This document shows, piece after piece, positions 17,676 to 25,256 of a stretch of 64,000 nucleotides of DNA (positions are counted from its first letter, which is position 1; each line of letters begins with the position of its first letter). Source of the DNA: Treponema sp. UBA1793 (GTDB lineage: Bacteria; Spirochaetota; Spirochaetia; Treponematales; Treponemataceae). A program made the position numbers and the translations under genes. The DNA is taken from positions 34,707 through 98,706 of the forward strand of contig DCFX01000022.1 of assembly GCA_002314445.1 (NCBI GenBank), read 5' to 3'. The notes beneath the pieces were generated by a model, which worked only from the letters and a program-made list of their open reading frames with translations, was not told the DNA's origin and did no database searches.

Positions 17676-17903
17676 TGCCATGAAATGAATCAGATATGTA
17701 TAAAAAAATATACGATAGTTCATTATTTGAGCATTTAACATGTATGAAAATTTGCACGCTCAGTTTCCGCTTTTCCGTTTTCTTTTATAAAACACAGTAC
17801 CTTTCTATTTTTTCCGCTTTTTTTTTAGTACCTGTCTTGTAACTGCCTGTATTGCAAATAAATACGGAATAATACCATGCGTCAGGCTGTGGAGGAAAAA
17901 TAC

Positions 17904-17919
17904 TTGGCATATAACTTGC
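17904..17919 (+). promoter_or_regulatory. Sigma-54-like -24/-12 promoter
   Basis: TTGGCA at 17904-17909 and TTGC at 17916-17919. The GG and GC dinucleotides are separated by exactly 10 bases, as RpoN requires. The predicted start near 17931 gives a 38-base leader with an AGAGAGGAG ribosome site. The same bases also form a TTGGCA/TGCCAA dyad, so an operator is an alternative reading. Confidence 0.55.
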
Positions 17920-17968
17920 CAATAAAGAGTCAGGCATTAGTTCGAATTTTGAAAAGAGAGGAGTTATT

Positions 17969-18802
17969 ATGGATAAGGACATTTTTTATACCTATGTAAG
18001 TGAGATAAAAGCATACAAACTACTCACAGCTGAGGAAGAAGCAGATCTATCCAAAAGAATTGCAGCTGGGAATGAAACAGCCCGCAAACAGCTTATTAAT
18101 TCAAATCTTCGTTTAGTCATCAGTGTAGCAAAGAAATTTTCAGATTCAAATATCCCGATTATGGATCTGATCCAGGAAGGAAATATAGGCCTTATCACAG
18201 CTGCATCAAAATTCAACTATTCCTTTAATACTCGTTTTTCTACTTATGCATATTCCTGGATAATGCAGTATATGCTTCGCTATATGCACACAAAGGCCGC
18301 ATTTATACATCTGCCGACAAGAAAAAAGGAGACACTGCATTGTTTGAATAATGCCCGCGCGTATCTGTTCCAGAAAAGCGGACATGAACCTTCATTTGAG
18401 GAACTTGCAGCGTATCTGGGGCTTTCGCCGGAGGAAGTGTGGAAGCAGGCAAATCTTCCGTGCAATGTGATCAGTCTTGATGCGACATATGGTGAGCATG
18501 ATGAGATGGCAGTATCCGATAATATCCCCGATCAGGCTTCAGGGCCGGAAGAAAATGCCATGCAGGGAGTAAAAAGACAGGAAGTACATAAGCTGCTGAA
18601 AACGCTGCCGGAAATGGAACAAAAAGTTGTTTATCACCGGTACAATTTTGGCAATGAGAAAAAGACAAAGACATTACGTGAAATAGGTGAGCTGCTCGGT
18701 GTTTCTGCAGAGACTGTCCGCCAGATGGAAATGCGAGCCATTCAGCGCATGAAAATCTCCGCGGCTGCCTCTGGTGAGAGAGAGATTCTTCTGACAGCAT
18801 AA
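17969..18802 (+). CDS. Secondary sigma-70 family factor (group-2-like)
   Basis: Sigma factor of 277 residues. Region 1.2 lies at about 1-40. Region 2 follows, with NLRLVISVAKKF, MDLIQEGNIGLI and FSTYAYSWI up to about residue 96, then region 3 to about 180. Region 4 has TLREIGELLGVSAETVRQMEMRAIQRM near residue 235. Region 1.1 and the long non-conserved insert of the housekeeping factor are absent. The RpoH box (QRKLFFNLR) is not present, so it is not a heat-shock factor. It is reminiscent of the second, smaller sigma-70 factor of other treponemes. A sigma-54-like promoter and a strong terminator flank it, so it is a single-gene unit. Confidence 0.9.
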   Translation: MDKDIFYTYVSEIKAYKLLTAEEEADLSKRIAAGNETARKQLINSNLRLVISVAKKFSDSNIPIMDLIQEGNIGLITAASKFNYSFNTRFSTYAYSWIMQYMLRYMHTKAAFIHLPTRKKETLHCLNNARAYLFQKSGHEPSFEELAAYLGLSPEEVWKQANLPCNVISLDATYGEHDEMAVSDNIPDQASGPEENAMQGVKRQEVHKLLKTLPEMEQKVVYHRYNFGNEKKTKTLREIGELLGVSAETVRQMEMRAIQRMKISAAASGEREILLTA

Positions 18803-18864
18803 TTATACTGACATACGGACATTGGAGAGTAGAGAGAATTTTTTGAAGGGAGTTCAGAATGGAG

Positions 18865-18897
18865 AACGGCTGCTGTGCATGGCAGCCGTTTTTTTTT
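18865..18897 (+). terminator. Terminator after the sigma factor gene
   Basis: AACGGCTGC pairs with GCAGCCGTT around an 8-base loop, followed by a run of T. Confidence 0.92.
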
Positions 18898-18971
18898 AAC
18901 AAATGGCAGTACGTCTCTGCATGCATAAAACGGAAAAAAATGATAAGATGAGTTCATAACAGGTCGACTGC

Positions 18972-20150
18972 ATGAACAAAGGAACACGAAACAATTTTCA
19001 TCCGCATCCTGAAAAGCGAAAAACTGCTGTTAAAAAACGGCCACGCAGAAATAGTAAGACTAAAAATGAACTGTCTGTATCAAAAACGATAGTACTTTGT
19101 GTTTTAATTGTCGCCGCATGTTTTCTGCTGCTTTTTATCAATACAGAACACGGTGAAAATAAGGAAAGTGTGCCGGTGCCTGCGATTAGTGAGGGTACGA
19201 TACCTGTTTCTCCAGAAGTGCCGCTCCGTGACAGTGACGCGGGTAAAGATCAGACAGAAAATTCCGTCGTGCAGCAGCAGGAAGAAAGCAGCGGATATCA
19301 AAAACCTGAGAAAAACGCTGTTCCTCAGAAAAATGAAAAACAGGAAGCTCCTGCTGTCATACAGAAAGAAAAGCCTTCGGCTGTACAAAAGCTTCCTGTT
19401 ATACCGGTTAAACCGGAAAAAAAGCCGGAAACAAGTGCACGTGAGCTGCCGTCAATTCCCCCAGCAGTAAACCATGCCCGCCTGGTTTTCGTTTTTGACG
19501 ATGCCGGACAGAATACGTCGCAGCTTGAAAAATATGTGACCTTGCCTTTTCCTGTCACAATTGCAGTCCTTCCCGGGCTCAAATATTCAAAAGCATGTGC
19601 TGACAGGGTACGGGCTTCAGCTGATGAAGTCATGCTCCATCAGCCGATGCAGGCTGTCGATCTTAAGATAAATCCCGGTCCGGGAGCTGTTACGCCGGAA
19701 ATGCAGGCGTCACGGATTACGGCGCTCGTAAAGAAAAATATTGAGGAAATAGGCCCTGTGGCAGGAATCAACAATCACGAAGGCTCTCTTATAAGCGAAG
19801 ACGAGATAAAAATCGGAGCGGTAATGCAGGCTGCAAAAGAATCCGGCGCGTTTTTTCTTGATTCCCGTACGACAAACCAGACCCGTGTTCCGCAGGCGTC
19901 AATGGAACTTGGAATTCCCTATTATGAGCGCAACGTCTTTCTTGACAACAGCAGGAACCGTACCGAAATCATAAAGGAAATAATGCGCGGGCTGGACATA
20001 GCAAATACGAAAGGGGCAGTTATCATGATAGGACATGTGTGGTCCGCAGATATCCTTCCCGGAATACTTATCGAAATGTATCCTCCTCTGCGGAACAAGG
20101 GATATGTGTTTACGACAGTAAGTAAATCCGGCGCGATTATACAGCCGTAA
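18972..20150 (+). CDS. Divergent polysaccharide deacetylase family protein
   Basis: 392 residues. A basic N-terminus (about 35 residues) precedes one membrane helix (about 36-56), then a long Glu/Lys/Pro-rich linker to about residue 165. The catalytic-type domain follows: LVFVFDDAGQN, then MLHQPMQA, then INNHEGSLIS and FFLDSRTTNQT. This matches COG2861, a deviant NodB-like fold usually found near cell-envelope genes. It should be anchored in the inner membrane with its domain in the periplasm. Substrate unknown. The start codon has only a weak AGG upstream. Confidence 0.87.
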   Translation: MNKGTRNNFHPHPEKRKTAVKKRPRRNSKTKNELSVSKTIVLCVLIVAACFLLLFINTEHGENKESVPVPAISEGTIPVSPEVPLRDSDAGKDQTENSVVQQQEESSGYQKPEKNAVPQKNEKQEAPAVIQKEKPSAVQKLPVIPVKPEKKPETSARELPSIPPAVNHARLVFVFDDAGQNTSQLEKYVTLPFPVTIAVLPGLKYSKACADRVRASADEVMLHQPMQAVDLKINPGPGAVTPEMQASRITALVKKNIEEIGPVAGINNHEGSLISEDEIKIGAVMQAAKESGAFFLDSRTTNQTRVPQASMELGIPYYERNVFLDNSRNRTEIIKEIMRGLDIANTKGAVIMIGHVWSADILPGILIEMYPPLRNKGYVFTTVSKSGAIIQP

Positions 20151-20167
20151 ACATGCGGATTCGTGAG

Positions 20168-20201
20168 GTGTTTACAAAAATCTGGCGGGTTTTGCAAACA
20201 C
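20168..20201 (+). other. Hairpin after the deacetylase gene
   Basis: GTGTTTACAAAA can pair with TTTTGCAAACAC with one mismatch. No T-run follows, so termination here is uncertain. Confidence 0.4.
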
Positions 20202-20270
20202 GAGCTTAGATGGCTCACTTTCATAGAATTGTGTTTTTTACTATAATGGTTCTATTTTCCGGAGTTTTAT

Positions 20271-21299
20271 ATGAAAGTATTAGGAATAGAATCGTCGTGT
20301 GACGAAACGGCTGCGGCCGTTGTTGAGAATGGACACACGATTCTCAGCAATGTGGTTGCAACGCAGATACCTTTTCATCAGATATATAAAGGTGTGGTAC
20401 CAGAAATAGCGAGCCGCAAACACGCGGAATGGATACTGCCTGTAGTGAAACAGGCACTGAAAGAAGCGTCTCTCACTCTCGACGATATTGATGCAGTCGC
20501 TGCTACAAACAGACCCGGACTTATGGGGTCTCTTCTTGTCGGCATGACGTACGGCAAAACGCTTGCCTGGGCTACGGGAAAACCGTTCCTGGCCGTTAAT
20601 CACATGCTGGGTCATTTGTATGCAGCTCATCTTGTAAACGATATTACGTACCCGTACCTCGGGCTTCTTGTCTCCGGCGGGCACAGTATAATCTGCAAGG
20701 TACAGGGATTCGACGACATAGAAGTGCTCGGTACGACTGTCGACGACTCTGTCGGCGAAGCATTCGACAAAGTCGCTAAGTTCTACAATCTCGGTTATCC
20801 GGGAGGAGTCATTATAGACAGGCTTGCAAAGCAGGGCGACGCCGGAGCTTTTTCCTTTCCTGTACCGAAACTCGACGAGGAAGAACACCGTTATGATATG
20901 TCGTTCAGCGGATTAAAGACTGCGGTAATTCATCAGCGTGATATATTTCTCAAGAAAGGTTTTAAGCCAACGAATGAAAATATGTGCGCCTCGTTCCAGG
21001 AAACTGCATGCCGCACGCTGACGTCGCGCCTTTTTCGTGCTGTCGAAGATACAGGACTTACGACTGTTGTCGCCGGCGGCGGCGTAGCAGCCAATTCACG
21101 CCTCCGTGCAATTCTTGCCGAACGTACTGATCTTAACTGTATTTTCCCGCCTTTGAAGCTCTGCGGAGACAACGGTGCGATGATTGCGGGTGTGGCCTAT
21201 CATTTCCTTGAACGCGGAGACAGAAGCGGCTGGGATACGACGGCATGTGCGCGTATACCACAATTTAAACGGGGGCTTAAGCAGGTACAGCGGGATTGA
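20271..21299 (+). CDS. tsaD: tRNA N6-threonylcarbamoyladenosine transferase
   Basis: Universal enzyme of 342 residues that transfers the threonylcarbamoyl group to A37 of ANN-decoding tRNAs. The start GIESSCDETAAAVV, the metal-binding HMLGHLYAAH near residue 110, and the LVSGGHS block near 133 are all present. GGCGGGVAAN-like sequence (AGGGVAANSRLR) lies near residue 267. GGAG precedes the ATG. The stop codon overlaps the -35 box of the aroF leader promoter. Confidence 0.96.
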   Translation: MKVLGIESSCDETAAAVVENGHTILSNVVATQIPFHQIYKGVVPEIASRKHAEWILPVVKQALKEASLTLDDIDAVAATNRPGLMGSLLVGMTYGKTLAWATGKPFLAVNHMLGHLYAAHLVNDITYPYLGLLVSGGHSIICKVQGFDDIEVLGTTVDDSVGEAFDKVAKFYNLGYPGGVIIDRLAKQGDAGAFSFPVPKLDEEEHRYDMSFSGLKTAVIHQRDIFLKKGFKPTNENMCASFQETACRTLTSRLFRAVEDTGLTTVVAGGGVAANSRLRAILAERTDLNCIFPPLKLCGDNGAMIAGVAYHFLERGDRSGWDTTACARIPQFKRGLKQVQRD

Positions 21300-21324
21300 C
21301 AAATCCGTTGTTACTTGTTACAGT
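21296..21324 (+). promoter_or_regulatory. Promoter of the aroF-tyrA leader
   Basis: TTGACA (21296-21301), a 17-base spacer and TACAGT (21319-21324). The -35 overlaps the tsaD stop codon. The predicted start near 21331 is within about 3 bases of the leader-peptide ATG. Confidence 0.75.
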
Positions 21325-21333
21325 AACATCAAT

Positions 21334-21468
21334 ATGAAACACGAACTCTGCGTTGCAGAACAGTTTGATACCTCTCTTCTTTCCGGAATCCGCGCGAAAA
21401 CGGCGGCTTACTCCTACGTTTGGTATTATTCTCTTCCCGCTCATGCAGAGTCAATAACTTGTCGTTGA
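21334..21468 (+). CDS. Tyr-rich leader peptide for aroF-tyrA attenuation
   Basis: A 44-codon frame, ATG at 21334 and TGA at 21466. Codons 26-32 read Y-S-Y-V-W-Y-Y: Tyr codons at 21409, 21415, 21424 and 21427 plus a Trp codon at 21421. The two genes that follow make DAHP and commit prephenate to tyrosine, so a ribosome stalling on these codons would sense charged tRNA-Tyr. No Shine-Dalgarno sequence is visible and the promoter places the ATG at the 5' end of the RNA, so initiation may be leaderless. The peptide itself probably has no other role. Confidence 0.75.
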   Translation: MKHELCVAEQFDTSLLSGIRAKTAAYSYVWYYSLPAHAESITCR

Positions 21469-21505
21469 TAAGTTATTCGTGTTTACTATTACTATAAATA
21501 GTAAA
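21453..21505 (+). promoter_or_regulatory. Two hairpins in the aroF attenuator
   Basis: AATAACTT/AAGTTATT (21453-21460 with 21470-21477) spans the leader stop codon. TTTACTATT/AATAGTAAA (21482-21490 with 21497-21505) follows. They lie between the leader peptide and the terminator and could time the ribosome or polymerase. Confidence 0.6.
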
Positions 21506-21507
21506 TC

Positions 21508-21539
21508 AAAGGGAACTCTGCGGAGTTCCCTTTTTTTTT
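21508..21539 (+). terminator. Attenuator terminator before aroF
   Basis: GGGAACTC (21511-21518) pairs with GAGTTCCC (21523-21530) around TGCG, then nine T. Its 5' arm ACTCTGC (21515-21521) can instead pair with GCAGAGT at 21445-21451 inside the leader frame, which would be the antiterminator. Confidence 0.85.
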
Positions 21540-21553
21540 ACCCGGAGGACAAA

Positions 21554-22576
21554 ATGATAGTAATTCTGAAAAAAGACGCGACGGATGCCCAGGTACAGGA
21601 CTTCATCAGGCAGTGGAAGGATAAAGGTTACGGTGTGCATATTTCGCGCGGAGAGGAGATGACCGTTCTTGGGCTTCTCGGCGATACGACGAAGCTTGAC
21701 ACGGAGACTGTAGCGGCCAATCCCATTGTAGACTCAGTAAAGCGCGTTACTGCGCCGTATAAAATGGCAGGACGCGCGTTCCATCCGGATGATTCTGTCA
21801 TAACCGTTGGAGAAGGCGAGCATGCCGTGACTTTCGGGAACGGCGTCATTCCGGTAATCGCAGGTCCGTGTTCCGTTGAAACAGAAGAACAGGTTGTAGA
21901 AATTGCAAAGGCCGTAAAAAAGTCGGGTGCGCGCCTGCTGCGGGGCGGTGCATTTAAGCCGCGTACTTCTCCGTATTCATTTCAGGGATTGGGCGAAAAA
22001 GGACTTGAGTTCCTTGTTACCGCAAAAAAGGAAACGGGACTGCCGATTGTTACCGAACTTATGGATGTGCGCCAGCTGAAATATTTTGATGATGTCGATT
22101 TGATTCAGATAGGTGCGCGGAATATGCAGAACTTTGATTTGCTCAAGGAAATGGGCAAAGTACAGAAACCTATACTTCTCAAGCGCGGTATGGCTGCAAC
22201 TGTGAAGGAATTTCTCATGTCAGTTGAATACATTATGGCCAGCGGAAACGAGAACGTCATTCTCTGCGAGCGAGGCATACGCACATTCGACACATATACG
22301 CGCAACTGCCTCGATGTGAGCATAATTCCGTACCTCAAAAAAGTGAGCCATCTGCCGATCATTATAGACCCGAGCCATGCGTGCGGTCTGCGCTGGATGG
22401 TGCCGACGCTTGCAAAATCTGCGGTTGCCGCAGGCTGCGACGGTCTCATCATTGAAGTGCACAACAATCCGGAGAAGGCATTGTGTGACGGCGAACAGAG
22501 CCTTCATCCTGTTGAATTTGATGAACTTATGACCGTCCTGCCGAAGATTGCCGCAATCGATAACCGCAGAATGTAA
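21554..22576 (+). CDS. aroF: 3-deoxy-7-phosphoheptulonate (DAHP) synthase, type I-beta
   Basis: First enzyme of the shikimate pathway, about 340 residues. An N-terminal ferredoxin-like regulatory domain (about 1-70) is followed by the TIM barrel: IAGPCSVE near residue 102, LRGGAFKPRTSPYSFQGLG near 125, IQIGARNMQNF near 190 and IIDPSHACG near 272. This is the I-beta form in which the N-terminal domain commonly binds Tyr or Phe as inhibitor. I chose ATG 21554 because GGAGG lies just upstream and the longer frame runs through the terminator. Followed by tyrA in the same operon. Confidence 0.95.
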   Translation: MIVILKKDATDAQVQDFIRQWKDKGYGVHISRGEEMTVLGLLGDTTKLDTETVAANPIVDSVKRVTAPYKMAGRAFHPDDSVITVGEGEHAVTFGNGVIPVIAGPCSVETEEQVVEIAKAVKKSGARLLRGGAFKPRTSPYSFQGLGEKGLEFLVTAKKETGLPIVTELMDVRQLKYFDDVDLIQIGARNMQNFDLLKEMGKVQKPILLKRGMAATVKEFLMSVEYIMASGNENVILCERGIRTFDTYTRNCLDVSIIPYLKKVSHLPIIIDPSHACGLRWMVPTLAKSAVAAGCDGLIIEVHNNPEKALCDGEQSLHPVEFDELMTVLPKIAAIDNRRM

Positions 22577-22586
22577 GGAGTTTACT

Positions 22587-23483
22587 GTGTCTGAACTGAA
22601 AGATCTGACATACGGAATAGTCGGCCTGGGGATAATGGGAGGCTCAATTGCGAAAGCAATCCGGGGAAACGTACTTGATATAGCAGGTGCCCGCGGAAAA
22701 ATCCTTGCATGCGACATAAGCACTCAGTCTCTTGAGCTCGCGGAAAAAGGCGGTGTCATCGACGAATCATTTACACCGGATAATGTAGATGCGATGCTGA
22801 AGAGCTGCGACCTTGTGTACGTATGTCTCTATCCGCATGCGACGCTCGATTTCGTGAAGTTGCATAAGGATGCATTCAAAAGCGGTGCCATCGTCACGGA
22901 CATAAGCGGCGTTAAGAGGCTGCTTGCCGAAGACGTAAAACAGTATCTGCGCAGCGACGTTGATTTTGTCATAGGCCATCCCATGGCAGGAGGTGCAAAA
23001 GAAGGCTATGTCAATTCAAACGGTGCATATTTTGAAGGCCGTAACTATATTCTCATTCCGCAGCCCTGGAACAAAGCCGGCAGCATAGAACTTATGAAGA
23101 ATCTTATTGCGTCGATGGGCTTTACGCGCATCGTCGAGACTGACTACCACAGGCACGATCACAAGATTGCCTTTACGAGCCAGCTCTGCCATGTAATCGC
23201 ATCTGCCCTTGTCGAGAGCGCTGAAGATGAAAGCATTACTGAATTCGGCGGCGGCAGCTTTGAAGATTTGACGCGCATTGCGATGATAAACGCGCCGTTG
23301 TGGACGGAATTGTTCCTTCTGGATAAAGAGGAACTGCTCGGCCATATTGAAAATTTTGAAAAGCAGCTCGATTTTGTCAAGCAGAAGATCAAGCAGGACG
23401 ATGCCGCCGGTCTGGAAAAATATCTGACGGACGTAAGGAAACGCCGTATGAATATGGGTACTTTTGTGTCGAAAGATAAATGA
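22587..23483 (+). CDS. tyrA: Prephenate dehydrogenase
   Basis: About 298 residues. The NAD-binding start is GIVGLGIMGGSIAKAI. GHPMAGGAKEGY lies near residue 132 and HDHKIAFTSQLCHVIA near 190 holds the catalytic-type His. GTG at 22587 is preceded by AAGGAG at 8 bases, which decides the start. It oxidises prephenate to hydroxyphenylpyruvate for tyrosine. Only 10 bases separate it from aroF. No ACT domain at the C-terminus, so control may lie in aroF and the attenuator. Confidence 0.92.
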   Translation: MSELKDLTYGIVGLGIMGGSIAKAIRGNVLDIAGARGKILACDISTQSLELAEKGGVIDESFTPDNVDAMLKSCDLVYVCLYPHATLDFVKLHKDAFKSGAIVTDISGVKRLLAEDVKQYLRSDVDFVIGHPMAGGAKEGYVNSNGAYFEGRNYILIPQPWNKAGSIELMKNLIASMGFTRIVETDYHRHDHKIAFTSQLCHVIASALVESAEDESITEFGGGSFEDLTRIAMINAPLWTELFLLDKEELLGHIENFEKQLDFVKQKIKQDDAAGLEKYLTDVRKRRMNMGTFVSKDK

Positions 23484-23517
23484 AACTGATTTTTCAGGAT
23501 ACAACCTGTGCAGAGTC

Positions 23518-23546
23518 TTGACTCACTGTACAGCGTTCATTAAAAT
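23518..23546 (+). promoter_or_regulatory. Leaderless promoter of apt
   Basis: TTGACT (23518-23523), a 17-base spacer and TAAAAT (23541-23546). The ATG at 23555 is 8 bases past the -10 box with no Shine-Dalgarno sequence between, so the message should start at or within 2 bases of it. Confidence 0.75.
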
Positions 23547-23554
23547 CGGCCTAT

Positions 23555-24088
23555 ATGACAGATCTTGAGATATTGGACGGGGCTATCCGCCGTGTTCCCG
23601 ACTTTCCTAAGCCGGGCATTCTTTTTTATGACATAACCGGTGTTTTCGTAAAGCCGGAGGCATTTAAATTCTGCATCGACCGTATGGTAGAACTTTATAA
23701 GGATGCTGGTATTGAAGCTGTTGCAGGTGTTGAGTCGCGCGGTTTTTTGTTTGCGGCTCCGTTTGCCGATCGTCTCGGAATTCCTCTTGTACTTGTCCGT
23801 AAAAAGGGCAAACTGCCTGGTGAAACATACAGATGTGCATATTCCCTTGAATACGGTACTGCGGAAATTGAAGCGCACAAATCAGACATCCAGAAAGGAA
23901 AAAAATATCTTCTTGTTGATGACCTCATTGCGACAGGCGGAACACTTGCAGCGGCACGCAACCTGATTGAACAGGGAGGCGGAGAAGTGACCGACTTTTT
24001 TGGAATTATAGGCCTTCCCGCGCTTAACTACGAGAATGCACTCGCGCCGTCACATGTAACGACGCTCATCAATTACAGCGGAGAATGA
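23555..24088 (+). CDS. apt: Adenine phosphoribosyltransferase
   Basis: Purine salvage enzyme of 177 residues that joins adenine to PRPP. FPKPGILFYDIT near residue 17 and the PRPP motif LLVDDLIATGGTL near 120 are typical. ESRGFLFAAPFA near 55 is also conserved in Apt. The start codon has no ribosome site; its promoter predicts a leaderless message. Stands alone between tyrA and asnA. Confidence 0.95.
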   Translation: MTDLEILDGAIRRVPDFPKPGILFYDITGVFVKPEAFKFCIDRMVELYKDAGIEAVAGVESRGFLFAAPFADRLGIPLVLVRKKGKLPGETYRCAYSLEYGTAEIEAHKSDIQKGKKYLLVDDLIATGGTLAAARNLIEQGGGEVTDFFGIIGLPALNYENALAPSHVTTLINYSGE

Positions 24089-24090
24089 CG

Positions 24091-24142
24091 AAAAAAAAGA
24101 GACCTGCCCGCGGATAACATTTTCGCGCCGGCCTCTTCTTTT
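24091..24142 (+). terminator. Possible terminator after apt
   Basis: A GAGaCCtGCC segment can pair imperfectly with GGCcGGCCTC-like bases, flanked by runs of A and T. The stem has several mismatches. Confidence 0.4.
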
Positions 24143-24171
24143 CGTTTATAAAAACGCCTGAAAAGGCGGCA

Positions 24172-24200
24172 TTGAAAAATCGGCTCCGACTCGATAGAAT
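24172..24200 (+). promoter_or_regulatory. Promoter of asnA
   Basis: TTGAAA (24172-24177), a 17-base spacer and TAGAAT (24195-24200). A GGAG ribosome site follows before the ATG at 24225. Confidence 0.75.
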
Positions 24201-24224
24201 ACATTTATCCTAGACGGAGTATGT

Positions 24225-25256
24225 ATGTATACACTACCAGCACATTATAAAACTGTTCTTGCAGAAAAAGAAACCGAACATGCAATTGTCCTTATAAAGG
24301 ATTTTTTCCAGCTTGCTCTTTCTACCGAGCTTAATCTTACACGCGTCACAGCACCTCTTTTCGTACGATCCGGAACGGGAATCAACGATGATTTGAACGG
24401 CGTTGAACGTCCTGTTTCATTTCCTGTAAAGGCTATGGATGATGAGCGCATGGAAATCGTACAGTCGCTTGCAAAATGGAAGCGTATCAAGACGACGGAA
24501 CTCGGGATGACACCGGGATTCGGTATTTACACGGATATGAATGCCATCCGCCCCGACGAAAAACTCGATGCAGTTCATTCGCTGTATGTCGACCAGTGGG
24601 ACTGGGAAATGGCGATAGACCCGAAAGACCGCACCGTGTTCTATCTCCATGAAATCGTCAAGAAAATTTACCGCTGCCTCAAACGCACTGAATTTTTTAT
24701 TTACGATCGTTATTCAATGCTGAAGCCGGCTTTGCCGGAAAACATTACATTGCTGTATGCCGATGATTTGCAGCGCGAATATCCCAGTTTGACGCCGAAA
24801 GAACGCGAAGATAAAGTCGCAAAGAAATACGGAGCTGTTTTTGTTACGGGAATCGGAGGAAAACTTCACGACGGTTCCATCCATGACGGGCGTGCACCTG
24901 ACTATGACGACTGGATAACAGAAACAGGCGACGGCCACCGCGGACTAAACGGTGACATAATCGTCTGGAATAACGTGCTCAAGTCATCTCTGGAGCTTTC
25001 TTCAATGGGGATTCGTGTCGATCCTGATTCGCTCAAAGCACAGCTTACAGAATGCGGGTGTACGAACCGCGAAAAGCTCGACTTTCACAGGAAACTGCTT
25101 GCAGGTGAACTTATTCAGACTGTCGGCGGCGGAATAGGGCAGTCGCGGCTGTGTATGTATCTGCTTCGTAAAGCGCACATCGGTGAGGTACAAGTCGGCA
25201 TCTGGCCCGCTGGTATGGTAAAAGAATGCGAAAACGCAGGGATTAAACTTCTGTGA
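24225..25256 (+). CDS. asnA: Aspartate-ammonia ligase (asparagine synthetase A)
   Basis: ATP-dependent synthesis of asparagine from aspartate and ammonia; 343 residues with a class-II aaRS-like fold. Conserved blocks: LNLTRVTAPLFV near residue 38, GINDDLNGVER near 53, FPVKAM, LGMTPGFGIYTDMNAIR near 97, and VGGGIGQSRLCMYLL near 300. The stop overlaps the next start (GTGA), so the two genes are coupled. Confidence 0.95.
   Translation: MYTLPAHYKTVLAEKETEHAIVLIKDFFQLALSTELNLTRVTAPLFVRSGTGINDDLNGVERPVSFPVKAMDDERMEIVQSLAKWKRIKTTELGMTPGFGIYTDMNAIRPDEKLDAVHSLYVDQWDWEMAIDPKDRTVFYLHEIVKKIYRCLKRTEFFIYDRYSMLKPALPENITLLYADDLQREYPSLTPKEREDKVAKKYGAVFVTGIGGKLHDGSIHDGRAPDYDDWITETGDGHRGLNGDIIVWNNVLKSSLELSSMGIRVDPDSLKAQLTECGCTNREKLDFHRKLLAGELIQTVGGGIGQSRLCMYLLRKAHIGEVQVGIWPAGMVKECENAGIKLL

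Larger units (their letters stand above)
17279..17968. other. Long AT-rich intergenic regulatory region
   Basis: This 690-base stretch has no convincing gene. It is markedly richer in A+T than its flanks. It holds dyads built on ATGGTAT (17615-17675), a further ATACCAT at 17872-17878, and a sigma-54-like element at 17904-17919. An open frame on the minus strand (17494-17757) is low in complexity and lacks a ribosome site. An extended -10 (TG-G-TATACT, 17650-17658) is also possible. It is a regulatory region for the sigma factor gene downstream, by inference. Confidence 0.6.

Noticed and set aside
17494..17757. Minus-strand frame in the AT-rich region
   Set aside because: Low complexity, no ribosome site, and it lies over the regulatory dyads.
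17969..18802. Assignment of the sigma factor as RpoH
   Set aside because: The RpoH box is missing, and the gene is not linked with heat-shock genes.
21300..21553. T-box riboswitch before aroF
   Set aside because: No T-box consensus (AGGGTGGNACCGCG-like) is present, and a translated Tyr-rich frame explains the terminator better.
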